DNA from: T3Sed10-241 sp036796255
GTDB lineage: Bacteria > Bacteroidota > Bacteroidia > Flavobacteriales_D > Cryomorphaceae
DNA length: 50,736 nucleotides
Direction of reading: 5' to 3'
NCBI GenBank assembly: GCA_036796255.1
Contig: DAIRDH010000021.1
Coordinates: forward strand, 1 to 50,736
Shown: piece by piece, positions 9,058-17,566 of the stretch
How the letters are laid out: each line of letters begins with the position of its first letter
How positions within the stretch are numbered: position 1 is the first letter of the stretch
Notes under the pieces: generated by a model
The model's input: the letters and a program-made list of their open reading frames with translations, nothing else
What the model was told of the DNA's origin: nothing
Database searches by the model: none
Program-made: the position numbers and the translations under genes

Positions 9058-9949
9058 CGTCCCAGACCATGATTTTGCGGTCGTCGCCGGCGCTGATCAC
9101 ACGGTGGCCGCTTTGGGAAATGAGCACCGTATTGACAGAATGGCTGTGGCCGGCACCCTGCTTCAGGCTCAGACGCTGTGGCGAGCTCAGGTCGGCAGTA
9201 TTCCAGACTTTCACGCTTTTGTCGCGGCTTGCAGTGGCGAGGCGTGCTCCGTTTTCGCTGAGTGCTATGCTGTAAATGGCAAAATTGTGGGCTGGAATTG
9301 CATCGGTCTCCACAAGGCTATCACCAAGCTTACGCCAAATACGTAAATGCGCATCGCGTCCACCACTGATCCAGGTGTCGTCATTCAGCTGCCTGATGCA
9401 ATACACTCCGCCTTCGTGTGCCTTGAAGCGCTGCAGTTCGTTGAAGTAGCGGCTGTCGAGCAAGGTAAGGCTGCCATCGCTGCTGCCCACGAGGGTGTAG
9501 GTCTCATCGCGCGACACTGCGATGCAGCGCAACTTCATGGCCGAGAGTTGAATGGCGTGTACGAGGCGGTAGTCATGCATGTCCATCACGCAGAGGCGCC
9601 CATCGCCGCCGGCCGAGAGCAGGAGCTTTTCAGTGCCTATGCGCTCCATGGCAAATATGCCGCGCTCGTGGTATTTCAGCAGCCGGAGTTCCTTTCGCGA
9701 GTTGAGGTCGATGACGTGCATGCCGCCTTCGTTTTGTCCAATCAGCAGGTGGGCATCATTGAGGCACAGGCTGAAAACGGGCTTGCCTACCTTTACCAGA
9801 AATGGTAGTGGTTCTCCTGCTTCCGCATCCCACAGCGATACAAGACCATCAGATGCGCCGGCGTAAAATTTTCCTGCTTCCGCGGCGTGCATCAGGCTGT
9901 ACACAGCGCTGGTGTGTCCGGTGAGGGTATGACGTGGTTTAAAATTCAC
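9041..9949 (-). CDS. WD40-repeat beta-propeller protein
   Basis: About 302 residues forming roughly seven WD40 repeats, enough for one closed propeller. Typical blades are TLTGHTSAVYSL...GLVSLWD, RFKAHEGGVYCIRQL...AHLRIWR and GHSHSVNTVLISQSG...KIMVWD. There is no signal peptide, so it is probably a cytoplasmic scaffold. The start is taken as GTG 9949 (VNFKPRHTLTGH), placing the first blade at the N terminus. Upstream in-frame codons encode residues unlike the rest. A TATATTTG box ends 4 nt before this GTG, implying a leaderless transcript. Function beyond protein binding cannot be read. Confidence 0.9.
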   Translation of the reverse strand: MNFKPRHTLTGHTSAVYSLMHAAEAGKFYAGASDGLVSLWDAEAGEPLPFLVKVGKPVFSLCLNDAHLLIGQNEGGMHVIDLNSRKELRLLKYHERGIFAMERIGTEKLLLSAGGDGRLCVMDMHDYRLVHAIQLSAMKLRCIAVSRDETYTLVGSSDGSLTLLDSRYFNELQRFKAHEGGVYCIRQLNDDTWISGGRDAHLRIWRKLGDSLVETDAIPAHNFAIYSIALSENGARLATASRDKSVKVWNTADLSSPQRLSLKQGAGHSHSVNTVLISQSGHRVISAGDDRKIMVWDANPAT

Positions 9950-9953
9950 GGCA

Positions 9954-9961
9954 CAAATATA
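9954..9961 (-). promoter_or_regulatory. Bacteroidota -7 box (TATATTTG) for the WD40 gene
   Basis: On the minus strand TATATTTG is followed by TGCC and then the GTG start. The 4-nt gap matches that at the FecCD gene. The divergent htpG gene starts 160 bp away. Confidence 0.6.
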
Positions 9962-10037
9962 CCAATGTGAATTTGCTGGCGCCTGGTATTGTTGCTTTGC
10001 CTGAGACAATTCATGTCGGTGCTGCCTGGGTATGCGC

Positions 10038-10048
10038 GACAAATTGTC
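10038..10048. promoter_or_regulatory. Dyad GACAA-A-TTGTC upstream of htpG (candidate stress operator)
   Basis: A perfect 5-bp dyad with a 1-bp centre, 60 bp before the htpG ATG. The same dyad, GACAA-G-TTGTC, occurs at 35932-35942 upstream of lon, the other heat-shock-class gene here. I saw no third copy on scanning. An outer GACAATT (10005-10011) pairs with AATTGTC (10042-10048). It does not match CIRCE, HAIR or CtsR sites. Role as an operator is inference. Confidence 0.45.
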
Positions 10049-10108
10049 AGTGTAATTCGCATGGCACATGAATTGAGTGCGCTTGCGCAAATCAAACACA
10101 ATACAATC

Positions 10109-12004
10109 ATGCAAAAAGGAAATATCAACGTTCAAACAGAGAACATTTTTCCCATCATCAAGAAATTCCTCTACTCGGATCACGAAATATTCCTGCGCGA
10201 ATTGGTGTCAAATGCGGTAGATGCCACCCAAAAACTCAAAACCCTCTCAGCCCTTGGCGAGCTGAAAGCCAATACAGAAAACCTCAAAGTCGAAGTAATC
10301 GTCGACAAGAAGAACAAAACTATTACTGTGCGCGACAACGGTATCGGGATGACTGGCGAAGAGGTGGAGAAATACATCAACCAGATTGCCTTTTCAGGTG
10401 CTGAAGAGTTCGTTGAGAAGTACAAAGACAGCGACAAGAAAAACGCCATAATCGGCCATTTTGGCCTTGGATTTTATTCGGCATTCATGGTGGCTTCGAA
10501 TGTGGAAATCATTACGCGCTCTCAGAAGCCCAACAGTGTGGCTGTGAAATGGACTTGCGATGGCAGCCCGAATTACACCCTTGAAGAAACCACCAAGAAA
10601 ACCAAAGGAACAGATGTGGTGCTCCACATCGCCGAAGACTCACTTGAGTTTTTGGAAGATGCGCGCATCAGCAACATCCTCAATAAATATTGTAAATTCT
10701 TGCCGGTTCCCATCAAGTTCGGAACCACCGAGCGCGTTGAGAAAGAGAAAGACGCCGAAGGCAAAGTAGTAGAAGGCGGCAAGGAAACCAAGATTGTTGA
10801 AGATGTGATCATCAACAATACCACACCGGCCTGGACCAAGGCCCCTGCTGACCTCAGCGACGAAGATTACCGCGAATTTTACCGCGAGTTGTACCCCATG
10901 ACCTTTGAGGAGCCATTGTTTCACATTCACCTCAATGTCGACTTCCCTTTCAACCTGACCGGAATTCTGTACTTCCCAAAATTGAAGAACAATTTTGAGA
11001 TGCAGAAAAACAAGATCAGCCTCTACTCCAATCAGGTGTTTATCACCGACAATGTGGAGAACATCGTTCCAGAATTCCTCACCCTACTGCACGGTGTGAT
11101 CGACTCGCCCGATATTCCCCTCAACGTGTCGCGCTCATACCTGCAAGCCGACGGCAATGTGAAGAAGATCTCTTCGCACATCACCAAGAAGGTAGCCGAC
11201 AAGCTGGGTAGCATGTTCAAGAACGACCGTGAAGACTTCGAAAAGAAGTGGGAAGACATAAAGCTCTTCGTGGAGTTTGGTATGCTAACCGACGACAAGT
11301 TTTACGAAAAGGCAGAGAAGTGGTACCTTCTGAAGTCAACCACGGGCAGTTACGAGACCCTCGAAGCTTATCAGGAGCGCATCAAGCCTTTGCAAACCGA
11401 CAAGAACGACAAGCTCGTGATCCTTTACACCAACGATCAAAAAGAGCAGTACAGCTTTATCGAAAGTGCCAAAGACCGCGAGTACGACGTGGTGGTGCTC
11501 GACAGCCCGCTTACCAGCCACATTATCACCAAGCTGGAGCAGAAAATGGACAAAACCAGCTTTGCGCGTGTAGACGCTGAGCCCATTGACAAGCTTATCG
11601 CCAAGGAAGAAAACATTCCTTCCAAACTGGGCGAAGCTGAGCAAAATGAGCTCAAGCCGGTGATCGAAAGCGTGGTGGAGAAAGAGAAATTTACCGTGCA
11701 GTTTGAAAGCATGAGCGAGAAAGACCAGCCCATGATCGTGACCCAAAGTGAATTCATGCGCCGCATGAAGGAGCAGCAAGCCACCGGAGGTGGTGGAGGC
11801 ATGTTCGGCTCCTTTCCGGAAATGTACAACCTTGTGGTAAACAGCAATCACCCCATCATTTCACAAATCGTGGAAGAGAAAGCCGAGGACAAGAAAAAAG
11901 CCCTCCTTGCCCAGGTGGTTGATCTTGCGTTGCTTTCGCAAAATATGCTAAAAGGCGAAGCGATGAGCAAATTTATACGCCGCAGTGTTGACTTAATCAA
12001 GTAA
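10109..12004 (+). CDS. htpG: Chaperone protein HtpG (Hsp90)
   Basis: A 631-residue Hsp90 homologue, an ATP-driven dimeric cytoplasmic chaperone. The GHKL ATPase domain shows ELVSNAVDATQKL (about residues 32-44), DNGIGMTGEE (about 79-88) and GHFGLGFYSAFMVA (about 118-131). The middle domain contains SRSYLQADGNVKK with the catalytic Arg loop. A Gly-rich stretch (ATGGGGGMFG, about 558-567) lies in the C-terminal domain. I chose ATG 10109 because MQKGNINVQTENIF is the usual Bacteroidota start; upstream codons are unrelated. It is divergent from the WD40 gene and has the GACAANTTGTC dyad upstream. Confidence 0.97.
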   Translation: MQKGNINVQTENIFPIIKKFLYSDHEIFLRELVSNAVDATQKLKTLSALGELKANTENLKVEVIVDKKNKTITVRDNGIGMTGEEVEKYINQIAFSGAEEFVEKYKDSDKKNAIIGHFGLGFYSAFMVASNVEIITRSQKPNSVAVKWTCDGSPNYTLEETTKKTKGTDVVLHIAEDSLEFLEDARISNILNKYCKFLPVPIKFGTTERVEKEKDAEGKVVEGGKETKIVEDVIINNTTPAWTKAPADLSDEDYREFYRELYPMTFEEPLFHIHLNVDFPFNLTGILYFPKLKNNFEMQKNKISLYSNQVFITDNVENIVPEFLTLLHGVIDSPDIPLNVSRSYLQADGNVKKISSHITKKVADKLGSMFKNDREDFEKKWEDIKLFVEFGMLTDDKFYEKAEKWYLLKSTTGSYETLEAYQERIKPLQTDKNDKLVILYTNDQKEQYSFIESAKDREYDVVVLDSPLTSHIITKLEQKMDKTSFARVDAEPIDKLIAKEENIPSKLGEAEQNELKPVIESVVEKEKFTVQFESMSEKDQPMIVTQSEFMRRMKEQQATGGGGGMFGSFPEMYNLVVNSNHPIISQIVEEKAEDKKKALLAQVVDLALLSQNMLKGEAMSKFIRRSVDLIK

Positions 12005-12029
12005 ATTGCCCTGATCTTAAACCAAAACA

Positions 12030-12599
12030 ATGAAAAGAATCCTAATTTATTTTGCAGCTGCATTCATGCTGAGTTCATGTGGTTATAACACCATCGTTGA
12101 GAAGGATGAAGCCGTAGCCAAATCATGGTCGAATGTTGAGACCCAGTACCAACGCCGTAGCGACCTTATTCCCAATCTGGTGAATACGGTGAAAGGCTAT
12201 GCCGACTTTGAGCAGGAAACGCTCACTGCCGTGGTAGAAGCCCGCAGCAAGGCCACAAGCGTGCAAATCAACGCCGATGAGCTCACACCCGAAGCCATTG
12301 GCAAGTACCAACAAGCCCAGCAGGAATTGAGCGGTGCGCTGTCGCGACTCCTCGTTTCGGTAGAGCGCTACCCCGACCTGAAAGCTTCCACGCAATTCAG
12401 TCAATTGCAGGCGCAACTGGAAGGCACGGAAAACCGCATCAGCGTAGCGCGCGACAGGTTCAATACTTCAGTGGGTGAGTACAATACCTATATCAGGAAG
12501 TTTCCCAGAAACCTGATTGCCGGCATGTTCAGCTTTGAGCAAAAAGGATATTTCGAAGCCACAGAGGGCAGCGAAGTAGCACCAACGGTTGAATTCTAG
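12030..12599 (+). CDS. lemA: LemA family lipoprotein
   Basis: A 189-residue LemA protein. The lipoprotein signal ends LSSC with Cys at residue 17. The body is the long helical LemA bundle, with the diagnostic SWSNVETQYQRRSDLIPNLV near residues 31-50, then EARSKA and FNTSVGEYNTYIRKFP. The C-terminal tail is short. It sits 25 bp after htpG and 4 bp before two TPM-domain genes. LemA-TPM-TPM is a recurrent gene trio, thought to act in envelope maintenance, but its biochemical role is not established. Confidence 0.94.
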   Translation: MKRILIYFAAAFMLSSCGYNTIVEKDEAVAKSWSNVETQYQRRSDLIPNLVNTVKGYADFEQETLTAVVEARSKATSVQINADELTPEAIGKYQQAQQELSGALSRLLVSVERYPDLKASTQFSQLQAQLEGTENRISVARDRFNTSVGEYNTYIRKFPRNLIAGMFSFEQKGYFEATEGSEVAPTVEF

Positions 12600-12603
12600 A
12601 AAG

Positions 12604-13053
12604 ATGCCAAAGGAATTTTTCAACGAAGGAGAGAAAGCCCAGATCGTAAAAGCGGTAGGTGAAGCCGAGTCGCATACCAGCGGCGAGATTCGCATACACC
12701 TGGAGCGGCGCTGCAATGAGGACGTACTCGACCACGCAGCTTTTATCTTCGAGAAATTGGAAATGCACAAAACAGCGCTCCGCAATGGGGTGCTGTTTTA
12801 CATTTCATACGAAGACCACAAGCTCGCCATTCTGGGCGATGTGGGTATCAACGCTAAGGTAGAAGAAGGTTTTTGGGAGCAAATCAAAGACCACATGGTG
12901 AACCGCTTTAAAGAAAACGCCTATGCCGATGGCTTAAGCGAAGCAGTGATCATGGCCGGTAAAGCGCTCAAAGCCCATTTCCCGAAAGGAGATGACAATC
13001 CCAATGAGCTGAGCAACGAAATATCGTTTGGTGAATCGACCAATAAAAGCTGA
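12604..13053 (+). CDS. TPM domain protein, cytoplasmic-type (first of a pair)
   Basis: A 149-residue protein made almost entirely of a TPM domain (TPM_phosphatase family). No signal peptide is seen. Conserved parts are AVGEAESHTSGEIRIHLE (about residues 17-34), FEKLEMHKTALRNGVLFY, a motif of the family, and LAILGDVGIN. I chose ATG 12604; an in-frame TTG 15 bp upstream would overlap lemA. The stop is immediately followed (1 bp) by the ATG of the second TPM gene. Some TPM domains have been reported as phosphatases, while others act as membrane assembly factors. Confidence 0.88.
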   Translation: MPKEFFNEGEKAQIVKAVGEAESHTSGEIRIHLERRCNEDVLDHAAFIFEKLEMHKTALRNGVLFYISYEDHKLAILGDVGINAKVEEGFWEQIKDHMVNRFKENAYADGLSEAVIMAGKALKAHFPKGDDNPNELSNEISFGESTNKS

Positions 13054-13054
13054 T

Positions 13055-13858
13055 ATGATAAGAATCCTACTTACGCTATCGCTCCTGCTGGGCGTGATTT
13101 CAAGCACTTTTGCAGATGACTGCTACCCACCTAAGCCCGACAGGCTTGTGGTGGATGTGGTGGGCATACTCTCTGAAGCTGAGAAAAATGCCCTGGAATC
13201 AAAGTTGAGGGCTTTGAATACAAACACCAGCAATCAGGTGGTCATTGTGATCCTCGACGAGCTGTGCGAAGGTGATGCAGCCATGACGGCAACAGAGATC
13301 GGCCACCGCTGGAAGGTGGGCCAAAAGGAATTTGACAATGGAATCGTGATTCTGGTCAAGTCTACCGGAGGTCCCGGTGAGCGCCGCACGTTTATCGCGA
13401 CGGGTTATGGCCTTGAAGGAGCCATTCCCGATGCCACGACCAAGCTGATCGTGGACAGGGAAATGATACCTGCTTTTAAGACGGAAAATTATTACGCCGG
13501 TCTGGACAAAGCCCTGGATGTGATTGCGGAACTTGCTTCGGGCGAGTATGACTACCAGCAGTATCAACAACAGGGTACCACGAGTCCCGGAGTGATGGTA
13601 TTTCCCTTTTTATTGATCATGGGAATTTGGTTCTTGCTGTTTTACCGCCGCACGCGCAGCTATGCCCGCAGCAATAATTTGGGATTTTGGGCCGCTCTGG
13701 CCTTGATGAATGCAGCAAGTGGCTCGCATAAGGGTCATTACGGCAGTTTTCGCAGCGGAAGCGGCGGATTCGGCGGTGGCTTCGGCGGTGGCGGAGGCGG
13801 TTTCGGCGGCTTCGGTGGAGGTGGATTTGGTGGAGGTGGAGCCGGTGGCTCCTGGTAA
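13055..13858 (+). CDS. TPM domain membrane protein with Gly-rich C-terminal tail (YgcG-like)
   Basis: A 267-residue exported protein. A signal peptide (about residues 1-20) leads into a TPM domain (about 30-165; RLVVDVVGILSEAEKNALE and GNGIVILVK-like sequence). A membrane helix follows (VFPFLLIMGIWFLLFY, about 179-194), and the last 35 or so residues are almost only Gly, Phe and Ser. The TPM domain therefore faces the periplasm. This is the normal YgcG architecture. It is the partner of LemA and the first TPM protein in one operon. I chose ATG 13055 because it begins the signal peptide. Confidence 0.9.
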   Translation: MIRILLTLSLLLGVISSTFADDCYPPKPDRLVVDVVGILSEAEKNALESKLRALNTNTSNQVVIVILDELCEGDAAMTATEIGHRWKVGQKEFDNGIVILVKSTGGPGERRTFIATGYGLEGAIPDATTKLIVDREMIPAFKTENYYAGLDKALDVIAELASGEYDYQQYQQQGTTSPGVMVFPFLLIMGIWFLLFYRRTRSYARSNNLGFWAALALMNAASGSHKGHYGSFRSGSGGFGGGFGGGGGGFGGFGGGGFGGGGAGGSW

Positions 13859-13870
13859 AGCATAGATAAA

Positions 13871-14605
13871 ATGAAGAAATACGCAAGATGGATTGGAGGT
13901 GGACTCGGATGGGCACTAGGAGGCCCTATTGGAGCCCTCTTGGGATTTGCCATAGGCTCCATGATCGAAACCTCGGTTCAGGTTCAGCCATATACAGGTG
14001 AGCCCGGTGGACGAACCCGCACTACTACCCGCGACTTTGTGGTAAGTATGATTGTGCTCTCGGCCGCAGTGATGAAAGCCGATGGCAAGGTGATGAAATC
14101 GGAGCTGGACTATGTGAAGGCATTTTTCGTCCGCCAGTTTGGCGAAAGCCAGGCCAAAGACTACATGCTTACTTTGAGGGAGTTGCTCAAGCAGCCCTTT
14201 GATCTTGCTGCGGTGTGCCGACAGATCAAAGACAATATGCCTCACCCCATGCGCCTGCAGCTGATGCACTACCTCTTTGGGATTGCCACAGCCGATGGAA
14301 GTATCGCTGCGGCCGAGATGCGGGTGCTCGAGGAGATCGCCCGCCACTTGAACATCAACCACAAAGATTTTGAAAGCCTGCGCGCCATGACTGGCAAAGA
14401 CGAAGAGAGCGCCTACAAAATACTCGAGATTGAAGCGTCGGCTACTGAAGCCGAAATCAAGAAAGCCTACCGCAAAATGGCACTTAAATACCACCCCGAT
14501 AAGATTGGTGATTTGGGACCAGAGGTGGTGAAGGCCGCCCAGGACAAGTTTACCAAAGTCCAGGAGGCTTATGAGGTGATCAAAAAACAGCGGGGCATAA
14601 AGTAG
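13871..14605 (+). CDS. TerB-J domain protein (DjlA-like co-chaperone)
   Basis: A 244-residue protein. A glycine-zipper membrane segment (GGGLGWALGGPIGALLGFAIG, roughly residues 10-30) is followed by a TerB/DjlA central domain (about 55-165) with acidic repeats such as MKADGKVMKSELDYV and ATADGSIAAAEMRVL. A C-terminal J domain (about 178-244) carries the HPD motif in KYHPDKIGD. The J domain would recruit DnaK to the inner membrane. This is the DjlA layout. It lies 12 bp after the TPM gene and overlaps the rhomboid gene by 1 bp (TAGTG), so all five genes are probably co-transcribed. Confidence 0.9.
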   Translation: MKKYARWIGGGLGWALGGPIGALLGFAIGSMIETSVQVQPYTGEPGGRTRTTTRDFVVSMIVLSAAVMKADGKVMKSELDYVKAFFVRQFGESQAKDYMLTLRELLKQPFDLAAVCRQIKDNMPHPMRLQLMHYLFGIATADGSIAAAEMRVLEEIARHLNINHKDFESLRAMTGKDEESAYKILEIEASATEAEIKKAYRKMALKYHPDKIGDLGPEVVKAAQDKFTKVQEAYEVIKKQRGIK

Positions 14606-15414
14606 TGGCCAGGAAAAAAGCTCCATCTGCCGGATTTAAAGAAATCATCTTAATTCCAATTACTTATCCCCTTATTGCGGTGATCGTGATGTGGGCCGTG
14701 CAGCTTGGTGCTGATGAGCTTGGTCTCAAAATAAGCCATTACGGTCTCAAGCCCCGGGACTGGAAAGGGCTGCTGGGAATATTCTCGATGCCATTCATTC
14801 ACGGCAGCTATGAGCACCTCATCAACAATTCTATGCCCATGCTGGTGCTGGGTTGGGCACTGTTCAAATTTTATCCCACTGTGGCATGGAAGGCCCTGCT
14901 AGGCATTTGGTTTATTGGCGGCTTATGGCTTTGGATTTCGGGAAGGGATGCCTTTCACATTGGGGCGAGTGGCGTGGTATATGGATTGGCTTCTTTCTTA
15001 TTCCTGAGCGGCTGGTTGCGCAAGGAGAAAGGTGTGGCTGCGCTGAGTCTGGTGATTGTATTTGTATACGGGGGCCTGTGGTGGGGAGTGCTGCCGGTGA
15101 ATCCCGAAATGAGCTGGGAGGGTCACCTCTGGGGAGCGATAGCAGGATTTGCTATGGCTTGGTATTTGCGGAAGCAAGGGCCTCAAAGACCTCTTTATCA
15201 ATGGGAAATAGATGAAATTGAAGAGCAAAGGCGGGAAGCACAAATCGCCCTAGTCATCGAGGATGTTGAATACGAGGTAATCACCGATGAAGGCGAAAAT
15301 ATTGATCCACAAAAAACCCCGCACCAAAATGAAATTCAGCGCGGGGGTAATTATTCTAACCTTTCCAAAATTCAGTACGACTTCAAGCCGAAGCCGCCGA
15401 AAGGGGAATCGTAA
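14605..15414 (+). CDS. Rhomboid family intramembrane serine protease
   Basis: A 269-residue polytopic protein. Rhomboid signatures are HGSYEHLINNSMPM (with the conserved Asn), HIGASGVVYGLAS (catalytic Ser in GASG) and WEGHLWGAIAGF (catalytic His). Serine and histidine are both present, so it is predicted active. A hydrophilic tail of about 75 residues extends into the cytoplasm. The start is GTG 14605, overlapping the previous stop by 1 bp. It ends a LemA-TPM-TPM-DnaJ-rhomboid series, which hints at an envelope quality-control module; that is inference. Confidence 0.9.
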   Translation: MARKKAPSAGFKEIILIPITYPLIAVIVMWAVQLGADELGLKISHYGLKPRDWKGLLGIFSMPFIHGSYEHLINNSMPMLVLGWALFKFYPTVAWKALLGIWFIGGLWLWISGRDAFHIGASGVVYGLASFLFLSGWLRKEKGVAALSLVIVFVYGGLWWGVLPVNPEMSWEGHLWGAIAGFAMAWYLRKQGPQRPLYQWEIDEIEEQRREAQIALVIEDVEYEVITDEGENIDPQKTPHQNEIQRGGNYSNLSKIQYDFKPKPPKGES

Positions 15415-15499
15415 ATTTGATTAGAAATTGTCAATAAAGTCAAGTGGCTGAGTCATGAAGTTCGATAGCAACGCGCACGAAGTTATAAAAATCCAGGAG

Positions 15500-15515
15500 T
15501 CCCGCCGCGGCGGGA
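15500..15515. repeat. 16-bp perfect palindrome (TCCCGCCGCGGCGGGA)
   Basis: A GC-rich perfect palindrome in the 178-bp gap after the rhomboid gene, 10 bp before a terminator-like hairpin. It looks like part of a REP-type intergenic element. The rest of the gap shows no coding signal. Confidence 0.7.
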
Positions 15516-15525
15516 TGACTGCTTG

Positions 15526-15547
15526 CCCCGCTGAAAGCGGGGTTTTT
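15526..15547 (+). terminator. Rho-independent terminator after the LemA-rhomboid operon
   Basis: CCCCGC-TGAAA-GCGGGG followed by TTTTT, on the plus strand about 110 bp after the rhomboid stop. The same stem with a different 5-nt loop recurs at 44952-44968 without a T-run. Confidence 0.75.
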
Positions 15548-15592
15548 AGAACAAGTGCAAGAAAGATAGCGGACTTTATGGACAGACACTAA

Positions 15593-16021
15593 TTAGTTGA
15601 TGCTTACCACTTCAATTTCGAAGGTAAGGCTTTTGCCGGCAAGGGGATGGTTGGCATCAATTACGATGTGATCGTCTTGAACATCAGTAACCTGTACCAC
15701 CATTTGCCGTCCGTCCGGTGTTTGTGAGCTCAGTTGTTGCCCTACATGAGGCTTCAGATCTTCCGGCAGCTGCTCTTTGGGTACCTTTTGGATCATTGCC
15801 GGATTCACATCACCGTAGGCATCGCCAGGAGCGAGGGTCACTTTTTTGGTTTCACTGATTTGCATACCGCGCACGGCATCTTCAAATCCTGGTATCATTT
15901 GGCCTGCACCTACTGTGAAGGCCAGGGGTTCGCGCTCGCGTGAGCTGTCGAATACTTCACCACTGTCCAGTGTTCCTGTGTAATGTACTGCTACGTGGTG
16001 GTCGTCTTTAACAATTTGCAT
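15593..16021 (-). CDS. FKBP-type peptidyl-prolyl cis-trans isomerase (SlyD-like)
   Basis: A 142-residue cytoplasmic isomerase. The FKBP fold shows VAVHYTGTLDSGEVFDSS (about residues 9-26), an inserted flap (the IF domain of SlyD proteins) containing VPKEQLPEDL, and a C-terminal NHPLAGKSLTFEIEVV. The NHPLAG motif is the SlyD/FkpB signature. The His-rich metal-binding tail of E. coli SlyD is absent. I chose ATG 16021 (MQIVKDD); the upstream in-frame ATG adds eight atypical residues and would sit on the -7 box. Confidence 0.93.
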   Translation of the reverse strand: MQIVKDDHHVAVHYTGTLDSGEVFDSSREREPLAFTVGAGQMIPGFEDAVRGMQISETKKVTLAPGDAYGDVNPAMIQKVPKEQLPEDLKPHVGQQLSSQTPDGRQMVVQVTDVQDDHIVIDANHPLAGKSLTFEIEVVSIN

Positions 16022-16042
16022 GAGAATAAATAAAGGTTTCCA

Positions 16043-16050
16043 CAAAGGTA
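16043..16050 (-). promoter_or_regulatory. Bacteroidota -7 box (TACCTTTG) for the FKBP gene
   Basis: TACCTTTG on the minus strand, 21 nt before ATG 16021. It matches TAnnTTTG exactly. Confidence 0.6.
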
Positions 16051-16130
16051 AGAATTACCTTTACCTTGGCCTAATTTGAACCTAATCGCCACTTTAGCCT
16101 TATATTGTCGCACAAAATTAAGAAGCACTT

Positions 16131-16949
16131 ATGGAACCCCAACAAAGAAAATTAATCATCATTTTAATCGTGGCATTTTTTGGCGCCGTGATCATTTGGC
16201 AAACAGCTACAGTTACCATCCGCTCAGGTGAGGCAGGTGTGCTTTACAAGCCATTCGGAGGTGGTACGATCACAGATTTCTACTTCTCAGAAGGTTTTCA
16301 TTTCATCGCCCCTTGGAACAGCATGTATGTGTACAGCACCCGTAACATGGAGCAGCGCGAAATCATGGAGGCACTTTCTAAAAACGGACTCCAGATTCAG
16401 GTGGAAATGTCGATCCGTTACAGGCCTATCGCTTCTGAACTCGGATCCATTCACCAAACCATTGGTATGAATTACAAAGATGTGATTGTAATGCCCGAGG
16501 TGCGCTCCGCAGCCCGCCAGGTGGTGGGACGTTACGACCCGGAAGAGTTGTATTCATCGAAGCGTGACTTTATTCAGGATGAGATTTTTAACAGTGTGAA
16601 AGAGCGCCTTGAGCGCATGAATATACACCTCGATGCCATCCTGATACGCGGTATTGAGCTTCCGCAAAATATCAGAACTGCGATTGAGAAGAAACTCAAG
16701 CAAGAGCAGGAAAGCCAGGAGTACGAGTTCAAGATTGAAAAGGAAGAGAAAGAAGCCCAGCGTAAACGCATTGAAGCTCAGGGTATCAAAGACTTCCAAG
16801 ACATCGTATCCGATGGAATCTCCGATAAACTGCTTCGTTGGAAAGGCATTGAAGCCACGCTCGAACTGTCCCGCTCACAAAACTCCAAGGTGGTGGTAAT
16901 CGGTTCTGGAAAAGACGGAATGCCGATCATACTCGGCGGAGATAATTGA
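16131..16949 (+). CDS. Prohibitin family (SPFH domain) membrane protein
   Basis: A 272-residue protein with one N-terminal membrane helix (about residues 7-26) and an SPFH/prohibitin domain. Typical stretches are RSGEAGVLYKPFGGG, FHFIAPWNSMYVYSTRN and VVGRYDPEELYSSKRDFI. A charged coiled-coil region (about 185-225, KKLKQEQESQEYEFK) precedes a short C-terminal helix. Prohibitin-like proteins oligomerise into membrane rings and in some bacteria regulate FtsH. It lies 4 bp before the pseudouridine synthase gene, so the two share a transcript. TATATTGT about 25 nt upstream is a weak -7 match. Confidence 0.92.
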   Translation: MEPQQRKLIIILIVAFFGAVIIWQTATVTIRSGEAGVLYKPFGGGTITDFYFSEGFHFIAPWNSMYVYSTRNMEQREIMEALSKNGLQIQVEMSIRYRPIASELGSIHQTIGMNYKDVIVMPEVRSAARQVVGRYDPEELYSSKRDFIQDEIFNSVKERLERMNIHLDAILIRGIELPQNIRTAIEKKLKQEQESQEYEFKIEKEEKEAQRKRIEAQGIKDFQDIVSDGISDKLLRWKGIEATLELSRSQNSKVVVIGSGKDGMPIILGGDN

Positions 16950-16953
16950 TTGC

Positions 16954-17544
16954 GTGAAGCACCGTTATTTCGCCATATACAAACCATTTAGAATGCTAAG
17001 CCGATTCACCAAGGACGGGAACAGACCCCTCCTTGGTGAGCTCGGGCATTTTGATCCGGACGTATATCCCGTGGGCCGTCTCGATGGTGACAGCGAAGGC
17101 CTGCTCATCCTTACCAACAACAAAGCCCTTACCGATGCCTTGCTCAAGCCTGTGCATGCGCACCGCAGGGTGTATTATGCGCAGGTAGACCGCACCATCA
17201 CGCCCGAGGCTGCTGAGCAACTTGAGGCGGGTGTCGACATCAGCATTGAGGGCAAGGCCTACCGCACGCGGCCCGCAAGGGCCAGGCTGATCCATCCTCC
17301 GGAATTGCCGGAAAGACATCCGCCGGTGCGCTTCCGCAAAGACATCCCTACCTCATGGCTAGAGCTCGAACTTACGGAAGGTAAAAACCGACAAGTGCGC
17401 AGAATGACCGCGGCTGTGGGCTTTCCTACTTTACGGCTCGTGCGTTATGCCATTGAGGACCTCAACATTGAGGGCATGCAATCGGGCGAAGTGCGGGAAT
17501 ACGAAGAGGCGGAGTTGATGAAATTGCTGCGCATTAAGTGGTAG
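16954..17544 (+). CDS. rluE: 23S rRNA pseudouridine synthase, RluE type
   Basis: A 196-residue RsuA-family synthase that isomerises a uridine in rRNA; RluE acts on U2457 in E. coli. The catalytic Asp is D44 in VGRLDGDSEGLLILTNN. Other motifs are YFAIYKPFRMLS at the N terminus and LTEGKNRQVRRMTAAVGFPT at about residues 141-160. There is no N-terminal S4 domain, which favours RluE over RsuA/RluB/RluF; RluE is the best guess. The start is GTG 16954, 4 bp after the prohibitin-like gene. Confidence 0.92.
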   Translation: MKHRYFAIYKPFRMLSRFTKDGNRPLLGELGHFDPDVYPVGRLDGDSEGLLILTNNKALTDALLKPVHAHRRVYYAQVDRTITPEAAEQLEAGVDISIEGKAYRTRPARARLIHPPELPERHPPVRFRKDIPTSWLELELTEGKNRQVRRMTAAVGFPTLRLVRYAIEDLNIEGMQSGEVREYEEAELMKLLRIKW

Positions 17545-17566
17545 AAATGCCTTACTTTTAGCCCCC

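Noticed and set aside
10109..12004. Extra N-terminal 40 residues of HtpG from the upstream start at 9989
   Set aside because: The added residues are unlike HtpG, and the region contains the dyad element; MQKGNINVQTENIF is the family start.
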